A stretch of DNA of 64,000 nt from Chromatiaceae bacterium (GTDB lineage: Bacteria > Pseudomonadota > Gammaproteobacteria > Chromatiales > Chromatiaceae): positions 241,027-305,026 of the forward strand of contig JACKMP010000003.1 in NCBI GenBank assembly GCA_024235315.1, in the 5' to 3' direction. The notes below the pieces were generated by a model that had not been told where the DNA came from, ran no database searches, and saw nothing but the letters and a program-made list of their open reading frames with translations. Positions 19,179-28,471 of the stretch are shown in pieces (position 1 is the first letter of the stretch; every line of letters begins with the position of its first letter). Position numbers and translations under genes: made by a program.

Positions 19179-22100
19179 TCAGTTGTGTTCGTGTTTGTAA
19201 AACAGGTCCACCGACTGCTCATCACCCGAACGACTCTCCACCTCGACCCTGTCACTCAGGCGAAGTCGAAGCAGCACCGCGCCGGCGGGATTGAACAGTC
19301 CCTGGGCATAACCGACATACAGGTCCGGGTTCAGGTACTTGCCGAGGACCAGCGAGCTGTCTTCCAGGCCGTTCTCGCCCTCTTCCACGCGCAGGTCGTC
19401 GAGACCCAGTCGATTGCTCAGGTCTTCGAGCAGGGGCTCACCGCGTGCCAGGCCCAGGGACAGTGCCGCTGCAGTGATGTTCGTTCCCTCGCCCTTGCCC
19501 ACCTGGTCGAGGTCCTTGCCGGTCAACAGGTAAGCCAGCGCGCGCGCCTCGGGCAGCGCGGGCTCGCTGTACACGCGCGGGCGTGGTTTGGCCAGTGGAC
19601 CACGCACCTCCAGGAAAGCCTTGACCTGGCTGTCACGCGATTCACGGAAGGCGAGCAGATCGACATCTGGATTGCCGGGCGGACCGGCAAACAACAAACG
19701 GCCGCGTTCGACCCGAAGGTCCTGTCCGTAGGCCTTGTAGTGGCCGTCGCGCAGTTCGATCTTGCCGTCGACGCCGGTACCCCTGGCATCGACGGTCGCA
19801 TCCAGCGACCCGGTCAGTCCGGTACTCAGACCAAAGCCCTCGAACGTCACCTTGTCACCCAGTTCGGCACGCACCTTCGCGGTCAGGTTCTGCGGCGCAC
19901 GCTGCGGCGGTGCCGCGGCGTCGTCTCGGCCGATCACGATCTCGTCCGACGACACCTCGACAGTGCTGGCAGGCAGTTCCTTGATCTCTATCCTCGCCTT
20001 GGGCACCAGCACCTTGCCGGAAAGGTGATAGCTGCCGCTGCCACGCAGCCTCAGGTCAGGCGAGATCTCGACCAGCGCCTCCGGCAGCTTTGCCGCCTCG
20101 AAGCGTTCGCCCTTGACCTGGATATCGACATCGGGACCACCCTTGGCAGCGAGATCGACGCTGCCGCTGATATCGAGCCGACCCTCACCCGAGCTTACCG
20201 CGCCCACGATCTGCAAAGGCGCGGCACCGTCGCCGCTGACGTTCAGGTCGATATCACTGAGCTGGATCCCGGCGGCAGCGATACGCGCGCTCGCATTGGC
20301 AATCACGACCTCACCGACGATACGCGGCGTCACAGTATCGCCCGATAACGCGGCGTCGACGTGCAGGCCTCCCTTCACCTCCTGAAGTGCCGGGACGAAC
20401 CCGGCAACCAGTCCGAGATCGGGGAAATCCGCATCGACCCGGCCGGAAATCGAACGCCTCCCACCCTGTTCCGACCCAAGCTTCATTTGGCCACCGGCGC
20501 GCCCGTTCGGTCCCAGCTCGAAACCCAGGTCGAGGTCGCCACGGTCATCGGCAAAACGTGCGCTGACCCGGGCATTGCGATACGCGAATTCGAGCAGATC
20601 GAGATCGGTGGCGACGCGCAGCACGCCGTCGCTGGGCCGCAACTCCAGCGTCGCCCGGGGATTGTCGGGGTTTCCGCTGAGCTTGAAATCACCCGTCAGG
20701 TTACCCTCGATCGTCGCCTCACCGGGCAGGAACTCGTTCAGGCGGGCAAGATCGATACCGCGCAGGCCACCGATCAGGTCAACCCCTTTGGCCGCATTCC
20801 AGCCACCCTCGGCACACAACTGCGCGTCGCCCTGGACCATGCACAGACGGCTGGCACGCACGTCATCGGCGGCCAGCTGCAACTCGAACGCCTTTTGAAG
20901 ACGCCATTCGCCGAGCTGCGGCTGCGCCAGCATCAGCTCCGACAGCCGGCCGCGCCATGCCCGGTCGATCACCCCGCCCTGTGCCGCCAGCGTGACATCG
21001 ACCTGCGGCCCGCTGGCGTTGACGTCCAGGCGGTGTGCCTCCGGCGTACCGCCTAGATTCAGCAGGAGATTATCCATTTCGACCCCGGAGGCTACCAGCC
21101 CGCCGATTCGCAGCGCACCCCTGCCGCCATTCTCGCCCCAGTCCACATCCAGTTTCAGGTCGTCTGCGCGCATGGCCTCGAAAGCCACGGACCTGCCATC
21201 GAGACTGGCGACAAGGAGCGGCACCTGTGGCGTGCCTTCTAGCCTGCCGCTGCCGGCCAGGGCCCCGTTGAGCCCGGGATACAACGAGGCAAGGTCGGGC
21301 GCCTCGATGTCGAAGCGCAGGTCGAACGTGGCACCGGCACGACCGTCCACACGTACACGGTTCGGACCGGACGACACCGCCAACTCCCGGGCCGCGACAT
21401 CGCCATCGGCCAGGTCGATCACTCCGCCGGCCTGCACCGGATAGCCACGCAGTTGACCACCGAATTCACTGATCCTTGCCTGCAGGACCAGGTCGTCACC
21501 GTCAGCGCCAACACTCCCGCTCACAGCCACACGACCACCGAGCTGGCCTGGCCAGTCAGGTTGATAAAGGCCCGGGTTGATGCGTTCGGCATGCACATCG
21601 ACATCCCAGCTCACCCCGCCGCTCCAGCCCACGGTGCCGCCGACCCGCAACCGGCCATCGAGCAGGCCCAACTGCAACGGTGCCAGTTTCAGTCCGTCCA
21701 GGTTGCCGGTACCAACCAGGTCCACGTCAGCGACAGGGATCCCGTCACCACTGACCTTGCTGCGAAAAATGAGGCGGTAATCTTGCGTTGTACCCTGGAC
21801 ATTGAGGTGACCCTCGCCGGCGACCACCTGCGGACTGCCCTGCAGCGGCCATCCCAGTGCTGGCCAGTCGGCGCTCAGGTCGAACCCCGGCTGCAGCTGG
21901 TCCAGCCTCAACTCACCCTGCAGCTGCAGACGGGCCGGTGCGCTGAGCACCAGGTCGATGTGCGGACGCAATGCCGTGCCACGCAGTGCCAGCTGTCCCC
22001 CGACAGCGCCTATATCCGGACCCATCAGGGCCGCATCGACGTCCAGCGTCAGGCCGCCGGCAATGTCGTGCGGCGCCATAGACTGCATGTTCAGGTCGCC

Positions 22101-22688
22101 GCCGATACCGACGCCCTGGCCGCGGAAATCGAGGTCACCGACAACCAGGCCGTCCCCATCGAGGCGCGCAACCAGCGCCAGGTGCTCAACTTGAAGAGTA
22201 TGTTCACCCTGCTCCACGGACAGGCGGTCGAGGCGCAGGCGATCGAGACGCACCGTCAATGGCAATTCGATTTCCGGTATCTGCGGCACACTCGCCGGCT
22301 CGTCGGTCGCGGGGGGCGGAACCACGCGGACGTCCGCCGCCTCCAGGGCGATGACATGCAAGCGGCGATCGAGCAATGCAACCGGTCGCCAGTGCAGCAG
22401 CAGATGATCGGCCTCGACCCGCATGTCGGCACCGGCAAAGTTCACGCCGTCGAGCTGCAACCGGCCGAGCAGGGTCCCACGCCCACGGTCAAAACGGATG
22501 TCGAATCCGTATGGGCGCGCCAGGTCGGCGGCCTGGTGCAATAACCAAAGTGAACCAGCCTCGGTCATCGGAAGCATCAGCGCGGCGAGCAACAACGCGA
22601 GCAGCAGGAACAACGGCCACAACAGCAGGCGGGCAAGCAGGTGCCGGCGATTCAAAGATCTGCGCCCAGTCCGAAGTGCAAGCGCCAC
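19179..22688 (-). CDS. tamB: Translocation and assembly module protein TamB
   Basis: 1169 aa. A single N-terminal membrane anchor (about residues 20-42, very Leu-rich) is followed by a long periplasmic region of repeated beta strands. The DUF490/TamB domain ends in the beta-rich C-terminus with aromatic and charged residues (VDLFYKHEHN). TamB spans the periplasm and, with TamA, helps insert certain outer-membrane proteins and move phospholipids to the outer membrane. It overlaps tamA by 37 bases in the usual tamA-tamB order. The length is somewhat below E. coli TamB (about 1260 aa). Confidence 0.92.
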   Translation of the reverse strand: MALALRTGRRSLNRRHLLARLLLWPLFLLLALLLAALMLPMTEAGSLWLLHQAADLARPYGFDIRFDRGRGTLLGRLQLDGVNFAGADMRVEADHLLLHWRPVALLDRRLHVIALEAADVRVVPPPATDEPASVPQIPEIELPLTVRLDRLRLDRLSVEQGEHTLQVEHLALVARLDGDGLVVGDLDFRGQGVGIGGDLNMQSMAPHDIAGGLTLDVDAALMGPDIGAVGGQLALRGTALRPHIDLVLSAPARLQLQGELRLDQLQPGFDLSADWPALGWPLQGSPQVVAGEGHLNVQGTTQDYRLIFRSKVSGDGIPVADVDLVGTGNLDGLKLAPLQLGLLDGRLRVGGTVGWSGGVSWDVDVHAERINPGLYQPDWPGQLGGRVAVSGSVGADGDDLVLQARISEFGGQLRGYPVQAGGVIDLADGDVAARELAVSSGPNRVRVDGRAGATFDLRFDIEAPDLASLYPGLNGALAGSGRLEGTPQVPLLVASLDGRSVAFEAMRADDLKLDVDWGENGGRGALRIGGLVASGVEMDNLLLNLGGTPEAHRLDVNASGPQVDVTLAAQGGVIDRAWRGRLSELMLAQPQLGEWRLQKAFELQLAADDVRASRLCMVQGDAQLCAEGGWNAAKGVDLIGGLRGIDLARLNEFLPGEATIEGNLTGDFKLSGNPDNPRATLELRPSDGVLRVATDLDLLEFAYRNARVSARFADDRGDLDLGFELGPNGRAGGQMKLGSEQGGRRSISGRVDADFPDLGLVAGFVPALQEVKGGLHVDAALSGDTVTPRIVGEVVIANASARIAAAGIQLSDIDLNVSGDGAAPLQIVGAVSSGEGRLDISGSVDLAAKGGPDVDIQVKGERFEAAKLPEALVEISPDLRLRGSGSYHLSGKVLVPKARIEIKELPASTVEVSSDEIVIGRDDAAAPPQRAPQNLTAKVRAELGDKVTFEGFGLSTGLTGSLDATVDARGTGVDGKIELRDGHYKAYGQDLRVERGRLLFAGPPGNPDVDLLAFRESRDSQVKAFLEVRGPLAKPRPRVYSEPALPEARALAYLLTGKDLDQVGKGEGTNITAAALSLGLARGEPLLEDLSNRLGLDDLRVEEGENGLEDSSLVLGKYLNPDLYVGYAQGLFNPAGAVLLRLRLSDRVEVESRSGDEQSVDLFYKHEHN

Positions 22689-24373
22689 TCGTCGCGATCG
22701 GTGTCATCGGGCACGGCAAAATCCAGACGCACCCGCCCGACCGGCGAATACCAGCGAATGCCCACACCGTAACCGTAACGCGGCTCGAATTCCTCGCTGT
22801 CGAAGGCATTGCCGCCATCGACGAAAGCGGCCACCCACCATTCATCTTTGACCACCGGGTGTTCGTACTCGATGCTGCCCACCAACAGGTTGCGCCCGCC
22901 TTCCGGCAGGCCGGTGGCGTCCAGCGGGCCGAGCGACTCGTAGGCATAGCCACGCACACTGTTGTCGCCTCCGGCGAAGAATCGAAGCGAGGCGGGCAGG
23001 TTGGTGATGTTCTCACCGATGCTGGTGCCGATATCAACCCGGCCGGTGACCCGGCCACCCTGACCGAAGCGATGGATACCCTTGGCGCTGCCGCGCAGCT
23101 GCAACATGGTCACTGTGGACAGCAGGTACTCCGACGAACCGCGTGCCTCGAGGCTGAGCCGATAACCGTGCGAGGTCTGCACGACATTGTCGGCCTTCGT
23201 GCGTTCGAGGCGGTAGCCGGGCATCAACAGGGTCGCCGTAGTGCTGTCATTGCCGACCAGTGATTCCTCGTGCAGCAGCTCGAGAAAGCGCGTATGCGTC
23301 CAGGTGCTGGTCTTGATCGTTTGACGCGCGATCAGCGATGCGCTGTCGCTCTCTCGCGAATCGGTCTCTTCGTGCAACAAGCGTGCGCCAAAGCTGAAGT
23401 TCTCCCGATGCGGGTCCTCGCCGGGAACAAGGTAATCGGCGACAAGGCTCGACTCGACCGGCGATAGACGCAGATTGCTGCTGAAGCGGTGCCCTTTCGA
23501 ATTGATATAGCGGTTGTCGTATCCGAGACTGACGCGCGCCCCGGTATCGGTGGCGTAGCCGGCACCGGCGCGCCACACATGCCGGTCCGCCGATTCCAGC
23601 AGGATATCGACCGGCACTGACTGGTCCACCGCCTCGTCACGACGTGGACGCACCTCAACCCGTTTGAAATAACCGCCGTCGCTGAGGCGGCGGTCGATCG
23701 CCGCCAGTTTGCGCGCATGAAATGGTTCGCCCTCCTGGGTCTTGGCCAGCTTGCGCACGAAATCCTCGTCCAGTGCCTGTTCGCTGAAACGCAGTTCGCC
23801 GAACCGATAGCGAGGCCCGCTTTGCGCCTCTATATCGATCTCGGCCAGGGCCTCATCGGGATACACGCGCAGCTGTTGACGCGTGAATTCGAAGTCGAGG
23901 TAACCACGTTCGGCAGCGAACACGCGCAACCGCTCCTTGATGTCTTCGTACTTCGCATGATTGAGCACGGCACCCTCGGGCAGCGGCAGCGACGCGAGCA
24001 CCTCGGCCAGTCGCTTGTCGCCGCTCGCATCGCCCAGTACCACGACATCGCGCTTGCGGATGGTAACCGGGGCCCCCAGCGCGATGGTGAAACGGGCCTG
24101 CCAGCAGTCGCCCTCGGTTGTCAGGCTCTTTTCGACCTTGGACCGGTAGAAACCGAACGCACGCAGGGCCGGATCCATTTCCTTTTCGGCGCGGGCGAAC
24201 AGGCGCCGTACCCGCCAGATCGGGGCATCGCAGGGTTCGGCGTTCAGACTCAGGCGAGCGAGCAGGTTGTCCTTGAGCGCACTCTCGGCACCGTCAGCCT
24301 CCAGCACGACCCCGCCTGAGGCCCGGGCCGCAAGCACGAGCGCACAAACCGTAAGAAGGAATCTATGCTTCAC
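22652..24373 (-). CDS. tamA: Outer-membrane assembly factor TamA (Omp85 family)
   Basis: 573 aa. A signal peptide (about residues 1-20) is followed by three POTRA-like domains (about 25-265) and a 16-stranded Omp85 barrel. The barrel carries the diagnostic loop motif FFAGGDNSVRGY, which inserts into the barrel lumen. It partners with TamB encoded directly downstream with overlapping ends. The C-terminal strand ends in Leu rather than the common Phe. It is divergent from the next gene over about 180 bases that probably hold both promoters. Confidence 0.93.
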   Translation of the reverse strand: MKHRFLLTVCALVLAARASGGVVLEADGAESALKDNLLARLSLNAEPCDAPIWRVRRLFARAEKEMDPALRAFGFYRSKVEKSLTTEGDCWQARFTIALGAPVTIRKRDVVVLGDASGDKRLAEVLASLPLPEGAVLNHAKYEDIKERLRVFAAERGYLDFEFTRQQLRVYPDEALAEIDIEAQSGPRYRFGELRFSEQALDEDFVRKLAKTQEGEPFHARKLAAIDRRLSDGGYFKRVEVRPRRDEAVDQSVPVDILLESADRHVWRAGAGYATDTGARVSLGYDNRYINSKGHRFSSNLRLSPVESSLVADYLVPGEDPHRENFSFGARLLHEETDSRESDSASLIARQTIKTSTWTHTRFLELLHEESLVGNDSTTATLLMPGYRLERTKADNVVQTSHGYRLSLEARGSSEYLLSTVTMLQLRGSAKGIHRFGQGGRVTGRVDIGTSIGENITNLPASLRFFAGGDNSVRGYAYESLGPLDATGLPEGGRNLLVGSIEYEHPVVKDEWWVAAFVDGGNAFDSEEFEPRYGYGVGIRWYSPVGRVRLDFAVPDDTDRDEWRLHFGLGADL

Positions 24374-24552
24374 CCAATCATCCGACAGTGATGGCGACCA
24401 AGAGTGCCCGACATGTGCCCAGCCTGCACGGCGGACATCACCACCGTCACGGACACCGCAAGACTATCAGACGCGACGGGTGATTCGCCGCAGGAATCGT
24501 CAGTCACCACCACGCGCCTTTCAAAACAACTTTTTCCGGTTATCCTGAGCAC

Positions 24553-25404
24553 ATGACCACACTGTTCGTAAAGCGCCTGACCGTTATCGACTGCTCCGTA
24601 CTCAGCCCGGCCCGCGGCCTGATCGGCGAGAGCTGGCAGGTCGATGTGGAGCTCGACGGAGACCTGGACTACCAGGGCATGGTGCTGGATTTCGGTGAGG
24701 TCAAGAAATCGATCAAACACGTTATCGACGGGCAGTTCGATCACAAGCTCCTGGTCCCTGCCGACTACCCGGGCCTGCAGGTCGCCGAATACCGCGAAGG
24801 GCTGCACCTGTCGTTTACCCTGCAGGATGGCCGCGACATCGAGCATCGCTCACCGCGCGATGCGGTCAGACTGATCCCGTGCGAACGCATCGCCGCGGAC
24901 CGGCTGGCGCAGATCGTCACAGACTACCTGTCACCGCAGACACCGGACAACGTCAGCGCAATCCGCGTGCGCCTGTGGCCGGAGCCGATAGACGGTGCCT
25001 TTTATCAGTACAGCCACGGTCTGAGGCATCACAACGGCAACTGCCAGCGCATCGCACACGGCCACCGTTCGCGCATCGAGATCCTGCGCAACGGCCAGCG
25101 TGATCTGCAACTGGAAGAACAGTGGGCCGACAGCTGGGCCGACATCTATATTGGCACCCGCGCCGACCTGATCGGCATCAGCCGCCGCGATGGCGTCGAA
25201 TGTTGCGAATTTGGCTATCGTAGCAGTCAGGGCAGCTTCGGCCTGACGCTGCCCAGAAGCAGCTGCTATCTGATCGACAGCGACTCCACAGTCGAGAACA
25301 TCGCGCAGCACATCGCCGAACAGCTCAAGGCAACGCATCCACACGACCGGTTCAAGGTTTATGCCTATGAAGGCGTGGACAAGGGTGCGATCGGATTGGC
25401 GTAG
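24553..25404 (+). CDS. Tandem 6-pyruvoyl/6-carboxy-tetrahydropterin synthase-like protein
   Basis: 283 aa made of two PTPS-like halves. The first half keeps VLDFGEVKK and DHKLL of the family but has lost the zinc-binding His (SVLSPARGLIGES instead of a His-containing motif). The second half supplies the His residues: SHGLRHHNGNC followed by AHGHRSRIEI. One active site could therefore be built from both halves. Relatives include QueD, which makes 6-carboxytetrahydropterin for queuosine. It is not adjacent to other queuosine genes, so the substrate is uncertain. Confidence 0.75.
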   Translation: MTTLFVKRLTVIDCSVLSPARGLIGESWQVDVELDGDLDYQGMVLDFGEVKKSIKHVIDGQFDHKLLVPADYPGLQVAEYREGLHLSFTLQDGRDIEHRSPRDAVRLIPCERIAADRLAQIVTDYLSPQTPDNVSAIRVRLWPEPIDGAFYQYSHGLRHHNGNCQRIAHGHRSRIEILRNGQRDLQLEEQWADSWADIYIGTRADLIGISRRDGVECCEFGYRSSQGSFGLTLPRSSCYLIDSDSTVENIAQHIAEQLKATHPHDRFKVYAYEGVDKGAIGLA

Positions 25405-25431
25405 GAGGCCAGCCTCTGGCCGATTCCCGGC

Positions 25432-26769
25432 TCATCGATCGAACGCAAGACGCATCCCGCCGGCCTCGCCGAAGAACTTGCCGTCACGGTACTTGAGTTC
25501 GCCGTTGACAACGGTCGCCCTCACGCGTGAGCGCAAGACGTCACCCTCCAACGGGGACCATCCGCACTTGTAAAGCACCTGACTGCGTTCGATGCGCTGC
25601 GGTGCGTCCAGATCGACCAGCGTCAGGTCGGCCCAGTAGCCCTCCCGCAGGTAGCCACGCTCGTGAACGCGGAACAACTCGGCGGGCCCGTGACTGACCT
25701 TGTGCACCAGTCGCGGCAGGCTCAGGTCGCCGTCATGCACCAGTTCCAGGGCCATCGCCAGTGCGTGCTGTACCAGCGGCAGACCGGCTGGCGTATCGAA
25801 ATACGAGGTGTCCTGCTTTTCTTCCAGCGTATGCGGAGCGTGGTCGGTCGCGATCACGTCGAGACGATCCTCGGCGAGCGCGCGCCGCAGCGCCGCCCTG
25901 TCCTCCGCACGCTTGATCGCCGGGTTGCACTTGATGAAACTGCCACGCCGTTCGTAGTCGGCTTCGCTGAAATACAGATGGTGGACACAGGCCTCCGAGG
26001 TGATCTGCTTGCCGCCGATCGGCCCCGGGGCGAACAAAGCTAGCTCACGTGCCGTAGTCAGATGGAGGACGTGCAGCCGCGTGCCGTGACGCCGTGCCAG
26101 GTCGACCGCAAACGACGACGACTTCCAGCAGGCCTCCTCGCTGCGGATCATCGGATGGAAGCGCACCGGAATCTGGTCACCGTATTGCTCGCGGTAGCGC
26201 TGTTCGTTGGCCTGGATGGTCGGCGTATCCTCGCAGTGCGTAGCGATCAGACCAGGTGCGTCACGAAAGATGTGTTCGAGTGTCGCCGGATCATCGACCA
26301 GCATGTTGCCGGTCGAGGCCCCCATGAACACCTTGACGCCACAGGTCTGGTTCACGCCGAGACCCCGGATCTCGTCGAGGTTGTCGTTGGTCGCGCCGAG
26401 GTAGAACGCGAAGTTGCCCCATGCACGCCCGGCGGCCAGCGCGAACTTGGCCTCCAGCGCATCGAGCGTCACCGTTTGCGGCTTGGTATTGGGCATCTCC
26501 ATGAAACTGGTGATACCTCCGGCGATCGCAGCACGCGACTCGGTCGCGATGTCAGCCTTGTGGGTCACGCCAGGTTCACGGAAATGCACCTGGTCGTCGA
26601 TCATGCCGGGCATCAGTACCTGGCCGGCGGCATCGAGCACCTCGACTCCCGGCGCACTGATCGCGCCGCCGATCTGTGCTATCCGCCCGTCCACCACCAG
26701 CAGGTCCCCCTCCTGGACCTGCCCCTCGTTGACCATGCGCGCATTGGTGATCAGAAGTGAATGGCTCAT
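25432..26769 (-). CDS. pyrC: Dihydroorotase
   Basis: 445 aa amidohydrolase of the class I dihydroorotase type, which closes carbamoyl aspartate to dihydroorotate in pyrimidine synthesis. Metal and substrate motifs seen: VHFREPG (the His-x-His position reads His-Phe-Arg), GGITSFMEMPNT, CGVKVFMG for the bridging Lys, THCED, and DVIATDHAPHTLEEK for the catalytic Asp. ATG 26769 is preferred; it shares a base with the gloB stop (TGATG), making the pair coupled. hisI-gloB-pyrC run as one operon. Confidence 0.93.
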   Translation of the reverse strand: MSHSLLITNARMVNEGQVQEGDLLVVDGRIAQIGGAISAPGVEVLDAAGQVLMPGMIDDQVHFREPGVTHKADIATESRAAIAGGITSFMEMPNTKPQTVTLDALEAKFALAAGRAWGNFAFYLGATNDNLDEIRGLGVNQTCGVKVFMGASTGNMLVDDPATLEHIFRDAPGLIATHCEDTPTIQANEQRYREQYGDQIPVRFHPMIRSEEACWKSSSFAVDLARRHGTRLHVLHLTTARELALFAPGPIGGKQITSEACVHHLYFSEADYERRGSFIKCNPAIKRAEDRAALRRALAEDRLDVIATDHAPHTLEEKQDTSYFDTPAGLPLVQHALAMALELVHDGDLSLPRLVHKVSHGPAELFRVHERGYLREGYWADLTLVDLDAPQRIERSQVLYKCGWSPLEGDVLRSRVRATVVNGELKYRDGKFFGEAGGMRLAFDR

Positions 26770-27548
26770 CAATCGTAATCCTTGTCTTTCCAGGTGCGCA
26801 GTGCGCGAAATACCTCGGCACGACCCTCGAGTGGCCGGCCGGCCCAGGCGCTGGCCGCGGCGATCACGTCGACCTGGTCGGTACGCATGAACGGGTTGGT
26901 CGCGAGTTCCTCGGCGACTGACGACGGGACCGTCGGCTCGCCGCGTGCACGCCGATCGTGGTCTCGGGCCTTGCGTGCTGCAAGCTGGGCACTTGCCGGC
27001 TCGACCCAGGCGGCGAATCCCAGGTTGGCCAGCGTGTACTCATGGGCACAATACACGCGGGTGTCGGCCGGCAGCGCTGCGATAGCGATCAACGAGGCGC
27101 TCAGTTGTTCGAAAGTCCCGCTGAACACACGCCCGCAGCCGCCGGCGAACAGGGTATCGCCACAGAACAGGGCGCCGTGCCCATAGTAAGCAATGTGTCC
27201 TTCGGTGTGCCCGGGCACGTCAAGCACGGTGAAACTCACGCCCAGCCCATCGAGCTCCACCCGGTCGCCACCTCTCAGGCGTCGCTCCAGCGACCTGATC
27301 GGCTCACCGGCCGGGCCGTAGACGACGGCATCCGGCCAATTCGCCTTGAGCGCCTCGACACCGCCGACATGGTCACCGTGTTTGTGGGTGATCAGGATCG
27401 CATCCAGGCTCAGCCCCTCGGCCTGCAGGCGTTCGATCACCGGGTCGTCGTCGCCCGGATCGACCACCGCGCAACCGTGGTATCCCGGCCGACTGAGCAA
27501 CCAGATGTAATTGTCGTCGAACGCCGGTATCGGGCGGATGTCGATCAT
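26769..27548 (-). CDS. gloB: Hydroxyacylglutathione hydrolase (glyoxalase II)
   Basis: 259 aa metallo-beta-lactamase fold with THKHGDHVGG as the dinuclear metal motif and further ligands in DVPGHTEGHI and FCGDTLFAGGCGR. The C-terminal HAGH domain contains YCAHEYTLANL and basic residues for glutathione binding. It hydrolyses S-lactoylglutathione in methylglyoxal detoxification. The start overlaps the hisI stop by four bases, and the stop shares a base with the pyrC start. Confidence 0.95.
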   Translation of the reverse strand: MIDIRPIPAFDDNYIWLLSRPGYHGCAVVDPGDDDPVIERLQAEGLSLDAILITHKHGDHVGGVEALKANWPDAVVYGPAGEPIRSLERRLRGGDRVELDGLGVSFTVLDVPGHTEGHIAYYGHGALFCGDTLFAGGCGRVFSGTFEQLSASLIAIAALPADTRVYCAHEYTLANLGFAAWVEPASAQLAARKARDHDRRARGEPTVPSSVAEELATNPFMRTDQVDVIAAASAWAGRPLEGRAEVFRALRTWKDKDYD

Positions 27549-27979
27549 TTGCGGTACAGCTGCGCAGGGTCGATCAACGCGTCCTTGTCCACCACCACGC
27601 GCTCACCCTGCACCAGGTTGTAGAAACAGTCGCGCCGACCCGTATGGCAGGCCGGCCCGGTCTGGTCGACCTTGAGCAGGATGGTGTCGCCATCGCAATC
27701 AAGACGCAGCTCCTTGAGCATCTGCACCTGGCCGGAAGATTCGCCCTTGCGCCACAGCGACCGGCGCGAGCGCGACCAGTAGCACACGCGCCCGTTTTGC
27801 AGCGTCTCGGCCAGGGACTCGCGGTTCATCCAGGCCAGCATCAATACCTCGCCGGTGTCGAACTGCTGCGCGATCGCAGGCAGAAGACCATCGGTATTCC
27901 AGGGCATTTCCTCCAACACGGTTGTCAGCGGCAGTGATTGACCGGTCGCGAATGTCTCGAGCTCTTTGAAGATACCCAT
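27545..27979 (-). CDS. hisI: Phosphoribosyl-AMP cyclohydrolase
   Basis: 144 aa from ATG 27979. HisI core motifs are present: MLAWMNRESL, YWSRSRRSLWRKGESSG, the Asp-x-Asp of LDCDGDTILL, and ACHTGRRDCFY with the zinc Cys residues. It opens the purine ring of phosphoribosyl-AMP in histidine synthesis. An in-frame start exists at 28045, but the added 22 residues have no family counterpart. HisE is not fused here and must be elsewhere. The gene leads the hisI-gloB-pyrC operon. Confidence 0.93.
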   Translation of the reverse strand: MGIFKELETFATGQSLPLTTVLEEMPWNTDGLLPAIAQQFDTGEVLMLAWMNRESLAETLQNGRVCYWSRSRRSLWRKGESSGQVQMLKELRLDCDGDTILLKVDQTGPACHTGRRDCFYNLVQGERVVVDKDALIDPAQLYRK

Positions 27980-28095
27980 GGTCTGTCCAGGTGCGACGTG
28001 GTTGCCCCGATGATAGCGCATGGCCCACGGCCAGCGCGTTGGCATCGGCGATATTGGAGTAGAATCGCAGCGACAAAATAAGTTTCGTGGTCCGC

Positions 28096-28419
28096 ATGCG
28101 CATTTTTCGGGTGTCTTTCCACAGCAATGGCAAGGTCTATCAGCTGCACGCGCAGCAGATCTCGCAGGCGGATCTGTATGGCTTCATCGAGATCAGCGAC
28201 CTGCTGTTCGATGAACACACCTCGCTGGTCATCGATCCGGCGGAAGAAAAACTCAAGGCCGAGTTCGCCGGCGTTCAGCGTCTGCTGCTGCCGATGCACG
28301 CGGTGATGCGTATCGAGGAAGTCGAGAAGCGTGGCCAGAACAAGATCCTGGAGATGGACGGTACGCTCGGAAATGTCACGCCCTTCCCGCTGCCGCCGAC
28401 CGATGGGCGCAGCCGCTGA
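28096..28419 (+). CDS. DUF1820 family protein
   Basis: 107 aa soluble protein. The DUF1820 pattern is clear: FHSNGKVYQLHA, LYGFIEISDLLF, VIDPAEEKLKAEFAGVQ, then MHAVMRIEEVEK. Function is unknown; the family is widespread in gammaproteobacteria as a single-copy gene. The start is ATG 28096; an upstream in-frame GTG (28087) adds three residues. It diverges from hisI and precedes the PDC-sensor gene on the same strand by about 50 bases. Confidence 0.85.
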   Translation: MRIFRVSFHSNGKVYQLHAQQISQADLYGFIEISDLLFDEHTSLVIDPAEEKLKAEFAGVQRLLLPMHAVMRIEEVEKRGQNKILEMDGTLGNVTPFPLPPTDGRSR

Positions 28420-28471
28420 AGCGGCAACACGGGAATACAGGCATTGATCCGGCAGACCAGCAGGCCCTGAC

